This document shows positions 43,063 through 54,292 of a stretch of 64,000 bases of DNA, piece by piece. Origin of the DNA: Aureobasidium sp. EXF-3400 (Eukaryota; Ascomycota; Dothideomycetes; Dothideales; Saccotheciaceae); NCBI GenBank assembly GCA_024195585.1, contig SWBL01000136.1, positions 1 to 64,000 on the forward strand, given 5' to 3'. The notes beneath the pieces were generated by a model. It was not told the origin of the DNA, did no database searches, and saw only the letters and a program-made list of their open reading frames with translations. The stretch's first letter is position 1, and the number at the start of each line of letters is the position of its first letter. The position numbers were made by a program, and so were the translations under genes.

Positions 43063-44958
43063 ATGGCGACTATCGCCGACGAGCTTCTGAACGACTTCGA
43101 GTCCGATGGCGAAGAAGAAAATCAGGAATCCTTCGAGGGCGACATTGCCACAGACTCTATCTTGCGCCCCTTGGACCACAGCGATGCGAACGGCGCCATG
43201 GAACTGGATGGCGATGAAGAAGGCGACGATGAGGATGGCCAGGATGGTGATGCAGCACCCGCTACAAACGTCAGGGAGACCGAGACCGAGGAAGAAGCAA
43301 AAGCCAGAGTCGAGAAGATGAACCTGGCCGCTGTCGGAGATGTGCGCAGTGTTGCCATTCTGATGAAGAAGCTACAACCAATTCTTGAGGTAAGCATACA
43401 ACCACGTCCCGACTCCAAACGTAGCCATGATTTACATCCTTTGAACATAGCCCTGACCACTGCATCTTGTTCGCAGAAAATCCACCACTACATGAACCTC
43501 CCGACCGACCAACAAACAAAGAACATTGGCAACATCGAAGACAACCCCGAGTACAAGCTCATGACCGAGGCCAACACTTACTCCACCTCTATCGACGGCG
43601 AGATTATCCTCGTCCACAAGTTCATCCGCGATCACTACTCGACACGCTTCCCCGAGCTCGAAAGACTGGTTCAGAACCCCCTCGATTATGCAAAGACTGT
43701 CGCCATCATTGGAAACGGCCCCATGGACGATGTCAAGAGCTTGTCAAATTCGACCGATAATCCCGTAGGTCAATCGCTCCGCCAGGTTCTGGACGGTCCC
43801 ACTATGATGGTTGTCACTGTGGAAGCGACCACTACAAGAGGTGTCGCACTCTCCGATTCAGAACTGCAGAGCATCCGATACGCCTGCGACATGACTCTGC
43901 AACTTGACAAAGCCAAGCGGATTATGACCGACTACGTACAATCTCGCATGAGCGTCTTTGCGCCAAACCTCACAGTTCTGATCGGCTCGCTAACAGCTGC
44001 CCAACTCGTCAACTTTGCTGGTGGTATCAAGGGCCTGGCTAGTACACCTGCTTGTAACATTCCCCCGCTCGGCTCAAAGAAGCAGACTCAAACTGGTTTC
44101 GCTACCAATGTAGGCGTCCGCCACCAAGGTTTCGTCTACAACTCTCCTCTGGTCAGAGAAGTGCCCAGCGATCTGAAGAAACAGGCCATGCGTATTGTAT
44201 CCGCTAAGTTGATCCTTGCCGCTCGAGTGGACAGCACTCACGGTTCTCCAAATGGTGCAGACGGCGAGAGATTCAGAGATGAATGTATCAACCGCTTGGA
44301 CAAACTTGTAGCACCAGCACCAAATCGCGGCGCTCGCGCCCTGCCAGCCCCTGACGACAAGCCAAGTCGCAAGCGTGGTGGACGCAGAGCCAGAAAGGCG
44401 AAGGAAGCAACCGCCATGACCGATCTTCGCAAGGCACAAAATCGCATGGAGTTTGGCAAGGAAGAAGCAGAAGTTGGTTACGGCACTGGCGACGGCACCA
44501 AAGGTCTTGGTATGATTGGTGCCGCTCAGACAGGCTCAATCCGCACACAACAGATTGATCAGCGCACACGTGCGAAACTGTCAAAGAAGAATCCAGGATG
44601 GGGCGGTGCTACACCAGCACCTTCGGGTCTTGCATCTACCTTCCACGGCGGCTTTGGCTCTGGCACGGCATCAGTGCTGCGCAATTCAGGTCTCAGGACT
44701 TCAGGTGTGGGAATGGGATCAGGTACATCAAGTATTGCATTCACACCCGTTCAAGGTCTTGAATTGGTAGATCCCAAGGTCAGGGATGAGATGAATAGGA
44801 AAAGAAAGGCGGATGAAGACAGATGGTTCAAGGGAGGTACTTTTACACAGATTGGCGGCACGTCGACATCGACACCGGGAGCTGGTGCTTCCAATGGAGG
44901 CTTCAAGGTTCCTGCTTTGCCGCCGCCAAAGAAGAGAGATACGGGTGCTACGAAGTAG
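43063..44958 (+). CDS. PRP31: U4/U6 snRNP protein Prp31
   Basis: Exons 43063-43389 and 43477-44958 with an 87-nt intron (GTAAGC...TTCGCAG) give 602 aa. An acidic N-terminus is followed by the coiled NOSIC region (NLAAVGDVRSVAILMKKLQP, MTEANTYSTSIDGEIILVHK) and the Nop domain (APNLTVLIGSLTAAQLVNFA, GGIKGLASTPACNIPPLGSK, GFVYNSPLVREVPSDLKKQA), which binds the 15.5K protein-U4 5' stem-loop. The Prp31 C-terminal domain contains a basic KPSRKRGGRRARKAKE signal and LGMIGAAQTGSIRTQQIDQR. The intron length is divisible by three and stop-free. Prp31 ties U4/U6 to U5 in the tri-snRNP. Confidence 0.95.
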   Translation: MATIADELLNDFESDGEEENQESFEGDIATDSILRPLDHSDANGAMELDGDEEGDDEDGQDGDAAPATNVRETETEEEAKARVEKMNLAAVGDVRSVAILMKKLQPILEVSIQPRPDSKRSHDLHPLNIALTTASCSQKIHHYMNLPTDQQTKNIGNIEDNPEYKLMTEANTYSTSIDGEIILVHKFIRDHYSTRFPELERLVQNPLDYAKTVAIIGNGPMDDVKSLSNSTDNPVGQSLRQVLDGPTMMVVTVEATTTRGVALSDSELQSIRYACDMTLQLDKAKRIMTDYVQSRMSVFAPNLTVLIGSLTAAQLVNFAGGIKGLASTPACNIPPLGSKKQTQTGFATNVGVRHQGFVYNSPLVREVPSDLKKQAMRIVSAKLILAARVDSTHGSPNGADGERFRDECINRLDKLVAPAPNRGARALPAPDDKPSRKRGGRRARKAKEATAMTDLRKAQNRMEFGKEEAEVGYGTGDGTKGLGMIGAAQTGSIRTQQIDQRTRAKLSKKNPGWGGATPAPSGLASTFHGGFGSGTASVLRNSGLRTSGVGMGSGTSSIAFTPVQGLELVDPKVRDEMNRKRKADEDRWFKGGTFTQIGGTSTSTPGAGASNGGFKVPALPPPKKRDTGATK

Positions 44959-45746
44959 AAGGCTAAAGATGACTTGGACGTCTCTCACCTCAGAAATGGC
45001 CTAAAATATCGGCTAAAAAGCGCTATGAATGCAAAAAGCAGGACAGTATAGTATCAATGCTCCATCCTCGTCCCCTGACCCATGAACTTCCAATCGTGCT
45101 TCTCGTCTTGTCGTCTTATGTGCCAATTTTATACACGCTTCTGCTCAGCATCTCCTGTTCAACCGATGCTACATCCTGTAAATGTATGAGTCTCCTTTGT
45201 CTTGTTCCTTCCCTTGGATGCTGGTCCACCAAGCCACAGGACACACAGGCTTTTGGGGCGGAAGGATGGGATATCGAGGTCTAGACCGAACATCGACAGT
45301 CAACTGCATCTATCTGCTGAAAAGTATTCATATATTCAAATATAATCTAGCAATAGGCTCAGAAAAGCAATCAGAGCAATAGGCCCTGTCCTGGGTGCAT
45401 TACGAAGATGATTGATAAGGACAGGGTTGTATTCGCACCGAGAATTGTTTTCTTGTTTTCTTTGTTTTATCTTCCTTTCTGTCAGATTGATGCTTGCAAG
45501 ATAAGTATGCTTCGGGAGATTCAGAGACTGATTTTCTGAGTGGCTGCTCTCTTATAAGTGAAAGATTGGGTATATCAGATGCTTTTCGTGTCTATATTGA
45601 TGTTTTTAACTTCAGCTCATTGCATGTAGATAGAGCGAATCAAATCGGTAGCAAATGTGGATGCTTAGATGTAATGGAAATGATCAGAGGTCATCTCACA
45701 AGGCTCATACGCTTGAGTAAGGCAATCGCAGAAGCGTACATTCACT
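44959..45746. other. Convergent 3' intergenic region
   Basis: The 788-bp gap lies between PRP31 and TRP4 3' ends. It is fairly AT-rich in the middle and has only short open frames. Confidence 0.55.
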
Positions 45747-47040
45747 CTATGCCTGAGCGCCGAGCTCGCCGGTGACTTTGACAAAAGCCTCCCATTGCTC
45801 TCTGGCAGCACCGCTGGTGATGCACCAGCGAGCACGTCTGACACCCTCCTTCCAGCGCAAGCCACCAGGGCCGCGCTCGGTAATGACCTTGCCATCATCT
45901 CCGGGACCCATGTTGCTGCTGTCAGCCTCACAAATACCAGAGGTGACCAAAAGAGCAGCAGTGTTGATCAGGACGAAAGTCAGAACGGGGTCTTCGGGGT
46001 CAATTGTTCCGTCGAGGATACTCTGGAGAATGACGGCGTTCTCAGCAGGTGACTTGCCGCCGGCGACAAGACTGAGCGGTACAGACTTCAAGCCCATGTC
46101 CTCGGGTGAAACGGTGAAGGGTACAATGTCAACTAGGCCATTCTCGGCCTCGGAGTGAGGCTTCAACATCCAGCAGTACGAAGGTCCAGCACAGCTCAAC
46201 TCATCCAGATCCTCAGCACCACAGACGATCAACGCTTTCCTTGCGCCAGTCAAGCGCATTGATTCGGCAAACACAGGACCCATATCACGCTTTGCGACAC
46301 CGAGGATACGGGCCTCGATCAAGTTGCTGTTTTGTACGGGGTTGGCTAGAGGACCGAGCAAGTTGAAGATTGTACGGAAAGGCAACTCTTTACGGACAGC
46401 AGCGGCGTGCTTCATGCCAGGATGCCATTCGCGGGCATACAGGAAAGCATAATTCGTGCGGGAATAGATGTCAGGAAGTGTCTTCTCGGTAGTTGCAGCG
46501 ATGACAGGTGCGGGAGATGCGGCGAGCAGGAGGTCGGCAGAACCAGATTTCGAGGTCGAAGCATTGTTACCGTGTTTGGCCATCATAAGCAGGGCCGAGG
46601 CGAGGATACTCGAGGTTGTGCTGACGTTGTATGTGTTGTGGCTATCACCGCCAGTACCTACTATGTCGCACTTTGATGATGTAAGTGTCTGGTTTGAGGG
46701 ACAGAATCGCTTGGGCATACCATACCAGACCTCCATGGTAATGACCCTCCTTACGAGCACGATGTGACACAGCCTTTGCGAGAGCGTCATGGTTGACTTG
46801 AGCAGCAGCATATCTCATAGAACTGGCGCATGCTGCGAGGATGTCCGGGCGACGGTCCAATTGGGTTGTGTGAAGTGCATAGAGGAGACAACCTGTTTGG
46901 ACAGGTGAAATGGCGTTTGCGAAAATGTGGGATACCGCGAGAGCAACTTCTTGGGCTGTGACGCTGAACAAGGTCGTGGTGGGGTCAGCCAGCCGGAGGA
47001 GGAGCGGTGATATCGAGATTGCTGCTTTGGCCTCGCTCAT
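45747..47040 (-). CDS. TRP4: Anthranilate phosphoribosyltransferase
   Basis: Exons 47040-46726 and 46670-45747 surround a 55-nt intron (GTATGG...CATCAAAG) and give 412 aa. After the helical N-terminal domain (SPVQTGCLLYALHTTQLDRR) the PRPP-binding loop GTGGDSHNTYNVST (Gly110-Asp114) starts just after the splice junction. KHGNNASTSKSGSADLL, NLLGPLANP and the late AGPSYCWM/LKPHSEAE region are typical of the fungal enzyme. It converts anthranilate and PRPP to phosphoribosyl-anthranilate, the second step of tryptophan synthesis. It is divergent from the mitochondrial uL10 gene. No perfect TGACTCA Gcn4/CpcA site was found in the short promoter. Confidence 0.94.
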
Positions 47041-47383
47041 TGTTACAAGTCTGTAGATCTATGCTATATGGTCGAGGTATAGGACGGCATACACTGCTGA
47101 ACGAAGGCAATTGGAACGAGTGGAATTGACTAGGAAGTCGCTATTGAAGCACCGAACAGTATGACTGGAATGCGGCCTCGATGATCGGATCTTGCCGAAT
47201 GGAGAAAGAGCAACTCCCAGAAATGTCCGAGCGCGAGATTTCCTGAAGATGCGGAAGTCGCGCTGAACGGCAAGACAGAGAGAGTATCCACCAGTCGCTC
47301 TTTCCGCACATCACACGTATGTTTGGGCGTCCGTCGCATGTTATGGTGTACCTTCCTTCTAACTCTCTCCAGCCACCATCACA
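47041..47383. promoter_or_regulatory. Bidirectional promoter of TRP4 and the mitochondrial uL10 gene
   Basis: The region is 343 bp between divergent starts. I found no exact TGASTCA motif and no clear TATA box. Confidence 0.5.
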
Positions 47384-48418
47384 ATGCCGCCGAGGTTACG
47401 ACTCCAAGCCAGCAAGCGCTTGCGCCTGAACACATCCAACGCCGCATACCCTTCATGTCAATGTCGATACGCATCTCTGGCTGCTGCCACCACTTCGGCC
47501 CCTTCAATTGAGGCGACAATTCACGCTTCATCTCCCATTTCACGCCACCCTCCTACTCAACCACCTCCATACAAGCCTGCCGAGTTTCGCAAGACCCAAC
47601 TCCACCGTATCTACACATCCCTGATCCGCTCTTCACCTTTGATGCTGGTCTTCCAACACAACAACCTCAAGGCTTCCGAGTTTGCTGGAATCAGAAGACA
47701 ACTGAACTTTGCTCTGGAGAAGGTCGACGCTGAGCTGGGAACCGAGGCTTCACCATCTGTCATTGGCAAATACACCGAGTTGCAGATTGTCCAGACTGGT
47801 ATCTTTGCCTCTGCAGTCAAGGTCGCCGAATCATTCAACTCAGAGTCTTTCTCCGACACCGCCAGGACCCATCACCCCCAGGACCCGGCCACCAACACCT
47901 CCACCACTCTCAACACAAAGCCTGCCAGCCCGCAGTACACACACAGCCTGTCAAAGGAAGCATGGAAGACTGCTAGAAGCGCAAAGGCTCAGACTGGTCT
48001 CGAGCCCTTGTTGTCTGGTCCTTTGGTCGTTCTTACATTCCCTCTGGTCTCACCTCAACACTTGAAGGCTGCCATGACCATCCTTTCTCCTTCAGAAGCC
48101 TTCCCAGCACCCAAGAGAAAGGCAAACCCCGGTCTCTACGACCCCACCATTCAGAGTGGTCTCCAAAAGCTCATGCTGCTCGGTGCCCGTGTCGAGGGCA
48201 AGGTCTTCGATCTTGACGGCACCAAATGGGTTGGTGGCATCTCTGGCGGTCTGGACGGACTCAGAGCCCAGCTCGTCTACATGCTGCAATCCCTGCCTGC
48301 CACTCTCACAAACACTCTCGAGGGTGCAGCAAAGAGCTTGTACGTTACAGTCGAGAGCAGACGCCAGGACATGGAGCCAAAGGAAGACAAGCCCGAGGCA
48401 GAGAAGAAGGAGGCATAG
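47384..48418 (+). CDS. Mitochondrial large-subunit ribosomal protein uL10m (MRPL11-like)
   Basis: A single-exon 344-aa protein. The N-terminus (MPPRLRLQASKRLRLNTSNA) is rich in Arg, Leu and Ser without acidic residues, as expected of a mitochondrial presequence. The ribosomal L10 fold follows: RKTQLHRIYTSLIRSSPLML, FQHNNLKASEFAGIRRQLNF and LEPLLSGPLVVLTFP, then the C-terminal GLQKLMLLGARVEGKVFDLD. uL10 anchors the bL12 stalk that recruits translation factors. The C-terminal charged tail (KEDKPEAEKKEA) is an ordinary fungal extension. Confidence 0.85.
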   Translation: MPPRLRLQASKRLRLNTSNAAYPSCQCRYASLAAATTSAPSIEATIHASSPISRHPPTQPPPYKPAEFRKTQLHRIYTSLIRSSPLMLVFQHNNLKASEFAGIRRQLNFALEKVDAELGTEASPSVIGKYTELQIVQTGIFASAVKVAESFNSESFSDTARTHHPQDPATNTSTTLNTKPASPQYTHSLSKEAWKTARSAKAQTGLEPLLSGPLVVLTFPLVSPQHLKAAMTILSPSEAFPAPKRKANPGLYDPTIQSGLQKLMLLGARVEGKVFDLDGTKWVGGISGGLDGLRAQLVYMLQSLPATLTNTLEGAAKSLYVTVESRRQDMEPKEDKPEAEKKEA

Positions 48419-48828
48419 ATCATGTAGGTCTGGCCTACTTTGTATTACCACCCACAAATCTGTACAGCTTTTCCATCTTCGCAAAAATGATATCCATTTC
48501 CATCTTCCTTGCATATTCCCTTGGTTCAATTAACATTCTTGGTCGTGAAAGGTCACTCTGTCGTTCGTTTACTTATTGCCCTGCTCGCGTTCGTTCAGGG
48601 TCTGGATTTGCGATGAGCAACCACCACGCCTGATACTTCCTTCATCGCAAACAAGATCCTCTCGAGCCTGAGGAAGTCATTTCATTCAACAACAGCATGG
48701 TTTTCAAAAACGTACTTCGCGCTCTGCGTGTCGACTTTCCTCAGGCCGGCCTTTGATAGCTGCAACGCACTCCATGCTTCGTCCAACAATTATGTGTCAT
48801 AATTCTATACGCTGACTCAACCCAATAG
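48419..48828. other. Intergenic region upstream of the BTB-like locus
   Basis: It may hide a short first exon of the next gene: ATG at 48697 (MVFKNVLRALRV) is followed by GT pairs, and GCTGACTCAAC then CAATAG at 48811-48828 look like a branch site and acceptor. I could not fix the exon. Confidence 0.35.
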
Positions 48829-49640
48829 GCTCTTGGTAAAATCGTCTCGTTGCTCTGAGCACCCCTTCAACTCTCATCAACCTAGGCGTCCCCCTGGTCG
48901 AACCTCGGTCGACGTGGATACAGAGCAGGAAGAAGAGACGATCGACGACCCCTTTGACGTCCATGCAGAGCTGGTTCGCCCTGCTTCAGTCGAATTTGTC
49001 AGACACGTCTCCCGCGGACATCCGATCATTCCAGTACCTGGACAAGATCGCGATTTCATCCAGTTGCTTGTCAGATTCCTCTACACTAAGAGAACCAAGA
49101 GTAACGTTGCCGATGCTTGCCCCGTCGGAGGCTGCGAAATCTTCAACCGCCAGCTACGCGACGGTCCCTTCACACAGCTTCATAGACGATGAAGAAAAGT
49201 TACTAGTCATAGCTTACCTCTTTGGCTATTCCTACCGTGGTTGGACTTTCAGTGACGCTGCCATCGAACCTCTGATCTACAAGATTATATATCAGAAGCG
49301 CACACCCATTCTCCACAGTATCCTCGACCTCAACATCAACTGCGCCTCCTCCTACCCTCTCAAGATGCTCATTGCCCACCTCGCTACATACACATGGTCA
49401 GATGATCAGTTCTGCGGCCTTTCTCTTGCGCACAGACCTGACACACGGGACCATGTCAGATTCTGGGCTGATGTTGGAGATTATCATGCTATGCACAAGA
49501 CTAACTCTTATGCTCTGCCCAAGGTTGCCTGGCGCAAAAATCCTTGCCACTACTATGTCCATGCTTCGTATCTCCAAATGAATTACACTTGCTACGTCCA
49601 GAAACGCCGGGGTCGAGCAGCCTCTGTCGTCTCTGACTAG
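48829..49640 (+). CDS. BTB-like protein, 5' end unresolved
   Basis: Two overlapping frames can be joined by an 85-nt intron (GTAACG at 49101 to TTCATAG at 49185): exon 48829-49100 and exon 49186-49640. The first encodes DPFDVHAELVRPASVEFVRH and DRDFIQLLVRFLYTKR, the core of a fungal BTB domain. The second continues with DEEKLLVIAYLFGYSYRGWT and a helical tail, ending in a KNPCHYYVHASYLQMNYTC segment that faintly recalls the Cys/His end of the five genes downstream. No ATG exists in the first frame, so an upstream exon is needed (see 48697) or the locus is broken. Similarity and position make it the outlier of the local BTB-like set. Confidence 0.45.
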
Positions 49641-50312
49641 GTGAAGATTGCTGGGATAGGCCCAGAAAGGTTTGGATGGCACGGAAAGGTTGAGTTGAGA
49701 GCTGGGTCTAGACAGACCATTGACGCAGCTTGTAAGTAATCACTTCCTAACCACCTGTGCATTTCTTTTTTTTTTCTTTCTGCCAAAGCCGAGTTTCTCT
49801 GCCTACGCGGATAGATATGTGCACTGACTGTGCTGCGGTCTCACAGGCCGCTTTAGATTCACATTGCTCTGGTTGAAATGCACAACAATATCGTGCTCAG
49901 AGGTACGATCCACAGAGAGACTTCCGAATCGCTGTGTTCCACTTCTCACTTGATAACCACTCCAACCGCTCAACCTTCGCATCTTACCACAGTATCGCGT
50001 CTGAGTCACTCAACCTCATGCGCAGCTCAGTTTCGATCACGAGTACTTTGAAGAATCTGTCACTGCCTCTGAAGCACTTCTCACTCCACTTTCAGAAGAC
50101 CTTCCGATTTTCACCTTTCTTCTTCCACCACTATTTAAGACCTCTACTTGTCCACACTCCATCTTCCTTTCTTCAACCCACACTGCTGTGTGTCATACAA
50201 AGGCAATCATCATCTCCCTTCACTCACATCCTTCTAGAACTTGACTTCTCACTTGACATTCTAGCATTCAACAAGCATATCCTCCACGACTCCAAAGCTC
50301 AGCGACTTCATC
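49641..50312. other. Long pyrimidine-rich 5' region of gene A
   Basis: The plus strand is rich in CT-runs (for example around 49765-49785 and 50080-50220), typical of fungal promoters and leaders. No gene is supported. Confidence 0.5.
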
Positions 50313-51209
50313 ATGGCAGAGCCGAACAAGTCTTTGCCAACCGTTCTGGTGCCATCGACTTCATCTGCAACCAAGAGATCTTCAGGTGGAGATGTTTCGG
50401 ATAACAAGCGCCCGAAGACCGTGCAGCAGAACGAGGGAAAGCCTATCTTCGAGTGAGCGACGAGCGGATCTGTGCAAACTCGCGGAAATGCACAAACAAC
50501 ACTAACACGATCTAGCATGAACACAGTCGTCCTGGAGCACGAGCGAGTCTTTGTGGCCAAGGTTCCTTTGCTCAACTTTCAAACTTTCGCCCCAGAAAAG
50601 GTCAAGGATCTCGTCGAGATCTCTGGAAATGATTGTTCAGGATGGAAGTTTCACGCTTATAACGCATCCGTATTGGGATTTGAACGGGATGTCGAGCGGT
50701 GGGCCAGCTGGCTAATCAACAGGGATCTACACGGTGTCGTGAGCGGCGGCTTCGGGGTTGGCTTCGAGATAGGCAGCTCTCTCATAGACGCTGAGCAGAT
50801 AAGGGACGTGGATTACCAAGATGCATTGGTTGACAGATGGATGTTGTGGCTACAAGAAGGGCAATCTGCGGGCGGGCTGAGAGTCAACCACTTAAGATAC
50901 CGCTATAGCGGCCCAGCACTCATTGAAACTCACAACTGCTTGAGTGATCTGGGCAAAGCTTTGGTCCTATACCATGACGGAGATGCAGGCATGTCCGAAT
51001 CTACAGACAACAATCATCACTACGCAGACTCGACCCGCAGAGCTATTCGCGTACTGGCTCAAGATTACTTCTCGAAGCATAAAAGAGAACCAAAGGATCC
51101 TCTTGAGTTGTCCGCCGACGAGTTTTGCCAAAAGTACCACTCTCATCACAAGAAGAACTTACCCTGCTACAGAACCAAGAAGTTGCCGAAACAGACCTCA
51201 TCTGCTTGA
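50313..51209 (+). CDS. BTB-like/CHHC family gene A
   Basis: Exons 50313-50452 and 50516-51209; the 63-nt intron (GTGAGC, CACTAACAC branch, TCTAG) lies in phase 2. The 277-aa product starts MAEPNKSLPTVLVP with a basic KRPK motif before the splice site. Exon 2 has NTVVLEHERVFVAKVPLL, the shared helix VERWASWLINRDLHGVV, the central motif YQDALVDRWMLWLQEG and LGKALVLYHD. It ends DPLELSADEFCQKYHSHHKK then LPCYR, a C-x3-H-x-H-x6-C pattern. Genes B, C, D and E have the same intron phase, order and motifs. The BTB assignment is by analogy of strand-helix pattern and is not certain. Confidence 0.7.
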
Positions 51210-52387
51210 GAACTCTCAACTCTATCGATGAAGCATTAGAGTATGTTGTTCGATTGTTTTATATCTGGCTCAACCACTGACAAAATATGCTAGGGCTTTC
51301 ATGCCATCAAGATACACAACGACAGCGACGATTATTCTCAAACATCTACGAACCGAACCAAGGTCACTTTTGTCATCTAATCTCAGAAGCAGCCCTCTCA
51401 TCTCATCTTCCCACTGCTTTTACAAGACCCGTTCAGCATGATTTATCAGATAGCCCATTTTAGATAGTACTTCATCGGCAGTACATCAATGCTCCAGTCC
51501 AAATTTTAATCTCCTTGTTTCGTCCAACCATGTCTCCCGCTAGCGAAAAGGTCATTGATGTTCAAGAACTCAACCTGGTGGACGAATACATGAACTTTTA
51601 CCCATCAGCATTCGTGCTATGGATTTTGTTGAAGAAGAATAATGTAGCTGTAGCAGAGCTGCTAGAAGTGAGAAAGTCAACCTGGAGCCCGACTTATACA
51701 CCTAGGAAGTGACGAACAAGAGTGCTGTATCGCGGCTTCTCCAACAGAATTGAGTACCTAAGCATCTTTCTTGCCGCGATCCGAAACAATCACTACCTCT
51801 ACTCTGTTCCGGCAATCTTTTCAAGCCAACACCTTCACTTTTGTGCTATACTGCTTCACATCTTCACGAGCTCAAAGTCAAGTTCATCGGCAAATTTCAC
51901 CAACACTCCTTTGAGACATCTTCATAGTGGTGAGACTCACGATACTTTTCGATCGCACTGCTTCGTCAACTCTCACAAACGCCTTCACTACGAGATCTGA
52001 CAGCTCACTCGTCTTCGGAGATCTTTCAACATCACACCTCACGACTATTCAATCTTCCATCCGACAACTCTCGACTTTTCAATCTTCCATCCGACAACTC
52101 TCGACTTCTCTTCCTCCTTTGCCACAACAAAACGAAACAACGATTGCAACTGCGGCATCGGTCTCCAGCAACGCTGTAGTTACTCACAGACCTCGTCGGT
52201 GATACCGCACCCCGTTCTTGTGGCGCCGGACTGCACGATCTTACCATTACTTCTGGACGAAGTTATCACTGCTTCAAACTATCCTTCCAAGGTCTCGTCT
52301 CGCAAGGAGAAGTCTCTTTCCGCTCAAGATCTATTCTTTTCCGAAAGTCGAAACAACAATCACAATCCAACTTCGCCACTCATCACC
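51210..52387. other. Intergenic region and leader of gene B
   Basis: A 65-codon frame at 51515-51712 (MFRPTMSPASEKVIDVQELN) has a codon pattern that could be real but no support. From ~51720 the plus strand becomes CT-rich leader and includes a 30-bp tandem duplication. Confidence 0.4.
52051..52110 (+). repeat. 30-bp tandem duplication in the leader of gene B
   Basis: AATCTTCCATCCGACAACTC begins both 52051-52080 and 52081-52110; the two units differ at one base near their ends. Confidence 0.85.
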
Positions 52388-53479
52388 ATGTCTTCCGACT
52401 CTTCTGTCACTGTTCGTGATGAATCGGGAGAGCCGCCCGCTAAACGCCAGAAGACCTTCGATTATGGGTATGTCCGAAGAGATAGACTTTGAAAAATAGT
52501 TGCTGATCTCGTCTCGCCTAGACTAGATGCTGTCGTGCTTCGAGTCGACATCTCGGGGTATGGCGGTGGTTCTGAAGATCAAATGGAGACTATTGCTGTC
52601 GTGAACGCCACTAGATTTCATAGAGCCACCAAAGGCCGGTTCAAGAGCTCAGAAGCAAGCATGACCCACAACGGAACAAAGTTAATGGACGCCAATATGA
52701 GTGTCATTGTCTTCACCGGAGAACTAGAGCCAGTCATCAGAGTTCTAGCTCAATGGATTCACGCAGACGACATCGATAAGGCTTTCTTAGAGGCCTGCGA
52801 TCAAGATGACGCTGAAGATGACGATCAAGATGACGCTGAAGATGACGATCAAGATGACGCTGAAGATGACGATCAAGATGACGCTGAAGAAGACGATCAA
52901 GATGACGCTGAAGATGACGATCAAGATGACGCTGAAGAAGACGATCAAGATGACGCTGAAGAAGACGATCAAGATGACGCTGAAGAAGACGATCAAGATG
53001 ACGCTGAAGACGACCATTGGGTTTACCTCCTCGTCCAAGTCATCGAATTTTGGCTCAGAAACAGACTTGATGATTCAGTCCACGATCGACTGATTGACTG
53101 CTTGATTGACTGGCTTAAGGCAGAGAAAGACGAAGGGTCCAGCCTCGTAACTGCCATCAATATCGCTGAAAATGCTGTTAAAGAGCTCCCTTCGGATCAA
53201 ATCTATATGTTCAAGGCTTGCTCCCGCATCATTGAGATTCTGGCATGTCTCAACTTGTACCATAACAGAGAATCGCTCGGCCCCTGTGGCCTCTACGAAC
53301 GAGAGGACAAGAATGCGTTAAGTCCACAAATCAACGACGAAGCATACGCGTACCTACTTGCTGGCTGGGGAGATGCTTCAAAATACCCACAGGACCCTCT
53401 GAAGGATGACTTTGATCAACACTGTCGCTACCATCTTCATGGAGACGAAAAAGTCTGTTACAGAAAAAAGCAATCTTGA
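52388..53479 (+). CDS. BTB-like/CHHC family gene B with acidic repeat
   Basis: Exons 52388-52467 and 52522-53479 with a 54-nt phase-2 intron (GTATGT...CGCCTAG) encode 345 aa. The N-terminus has PPAKRQKTFDYG immediately before the junction, as in genes C and D. Exon 2 gives LDAVVLRVDISG, the helix LEPVIRVLAQWIHADDIDKA, then nine acidic DQDDAEDD-type octapeptides. The shared motifs follow: VHDRLIDCLIDWLKAEKDEG and ILACLNLYHNRES. The end is DPLKDDFDQHCRYHLHGDEK, then VCYR, a C-x2-H-x-H-x5-C pattern. The acidic repeat is private to this gene. Function unknown; the KRQK motif suggests nuclear entry. Confidence 0.72.
52799..53014 (+). repeat. 24-bp minisatellite, nine copies, inside gene B
   Basis: Nine consecutive GATCAAGATGACGCTGAAGA units of 24 bases run from 52799 to 53014, varying only at the last four bases (TGAC, AGAC or CGAC). 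They encode DQDDAEDD or DQDDAEED. Because 24 is divisible by three, all frames through it stay open, which creates spurious antisense ORFs. Confidence 0.95.
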
Positions 53480-54292
53480 AGGGCTTGACATTGCCTATGC
53501 AAAGTCTTTTTACTCTGACTCGATCACTCGAGTTGTGGTATCAAGATCATCAAGATATTGCTGCAGCATGGAGAACAATGAAACACACGAGGGGAGAGGA
53601 AAAGGAGAGCAAAATGCAGACAACGACACCAAGCATGGAAGCTGGCTGAGGGAAATGCAGAAGATATCTTATTGAACAATGGAAGCAGATCGGGAAGTTT
53701 CTCCTCCCTTCACAACAGCTATCTTGATTTTCTATTTACAAAAAGTTTTCAAGATCCTCGTAAGGCACCTTATGGAACTCACGGGTATTTTTTCTGGAGT
53801 TCAGGAGTGATTTCAAGACGGGATTCTAGGGAGCAAGGACAAGGAACAAGCGAGAAGCATGATCATCTTTCCGCAATACACAAGCAATACTGATTACACA
53901 AACTTCTCAATGAGAAGCATTTTGCCCCAGTTACTTTCTTCTTCATGGCTGCATATCGTCAGATCAGTTTTTTTGTATCATCGACAAACCCTTGTGTCAC
54001 GCACGGAAAGGAGGAAAAATGAGAACAAAGTGATGTATTAGCGCTAAGAAGTAGCAAACGCCGGAGGAGCAAACAGAGTGCACCACCTTCGATTTGAGTT
54101 TGCTGTGCCATGTTATGATTGAGGATGGGGTGATTGATTTGTGGTGTTTTGGCTATCTTTGTCTAACTAAAGAAAGGGTCTTCGTCGAGGACCTCGCATC
54201 AGAGCTGAAACTGTTATTGTCGATCTTGCTTGTTGGTCTAAGAAGTAGAAAAGGTTGTGATAGCAGACTTTGTGATTTGCGAAGGTGTGAGG
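53480..54292. other. Convergent 3' intergenic region between genes B and C
   Basis: The 813-bp stretch has only short frames and no visible RNA or repeat. Confidence 0.5.

Noticed and set aside
52787..53093. Open frames through the gene B repeat on both strands (plus frame of MTLKMTIK units; minus frame of VILIVIFS units)
   Set aside because: They arise because the 24-bp repeat is divisible by three and stop-free in every frame; the acidic frame continues a spliced family gene.
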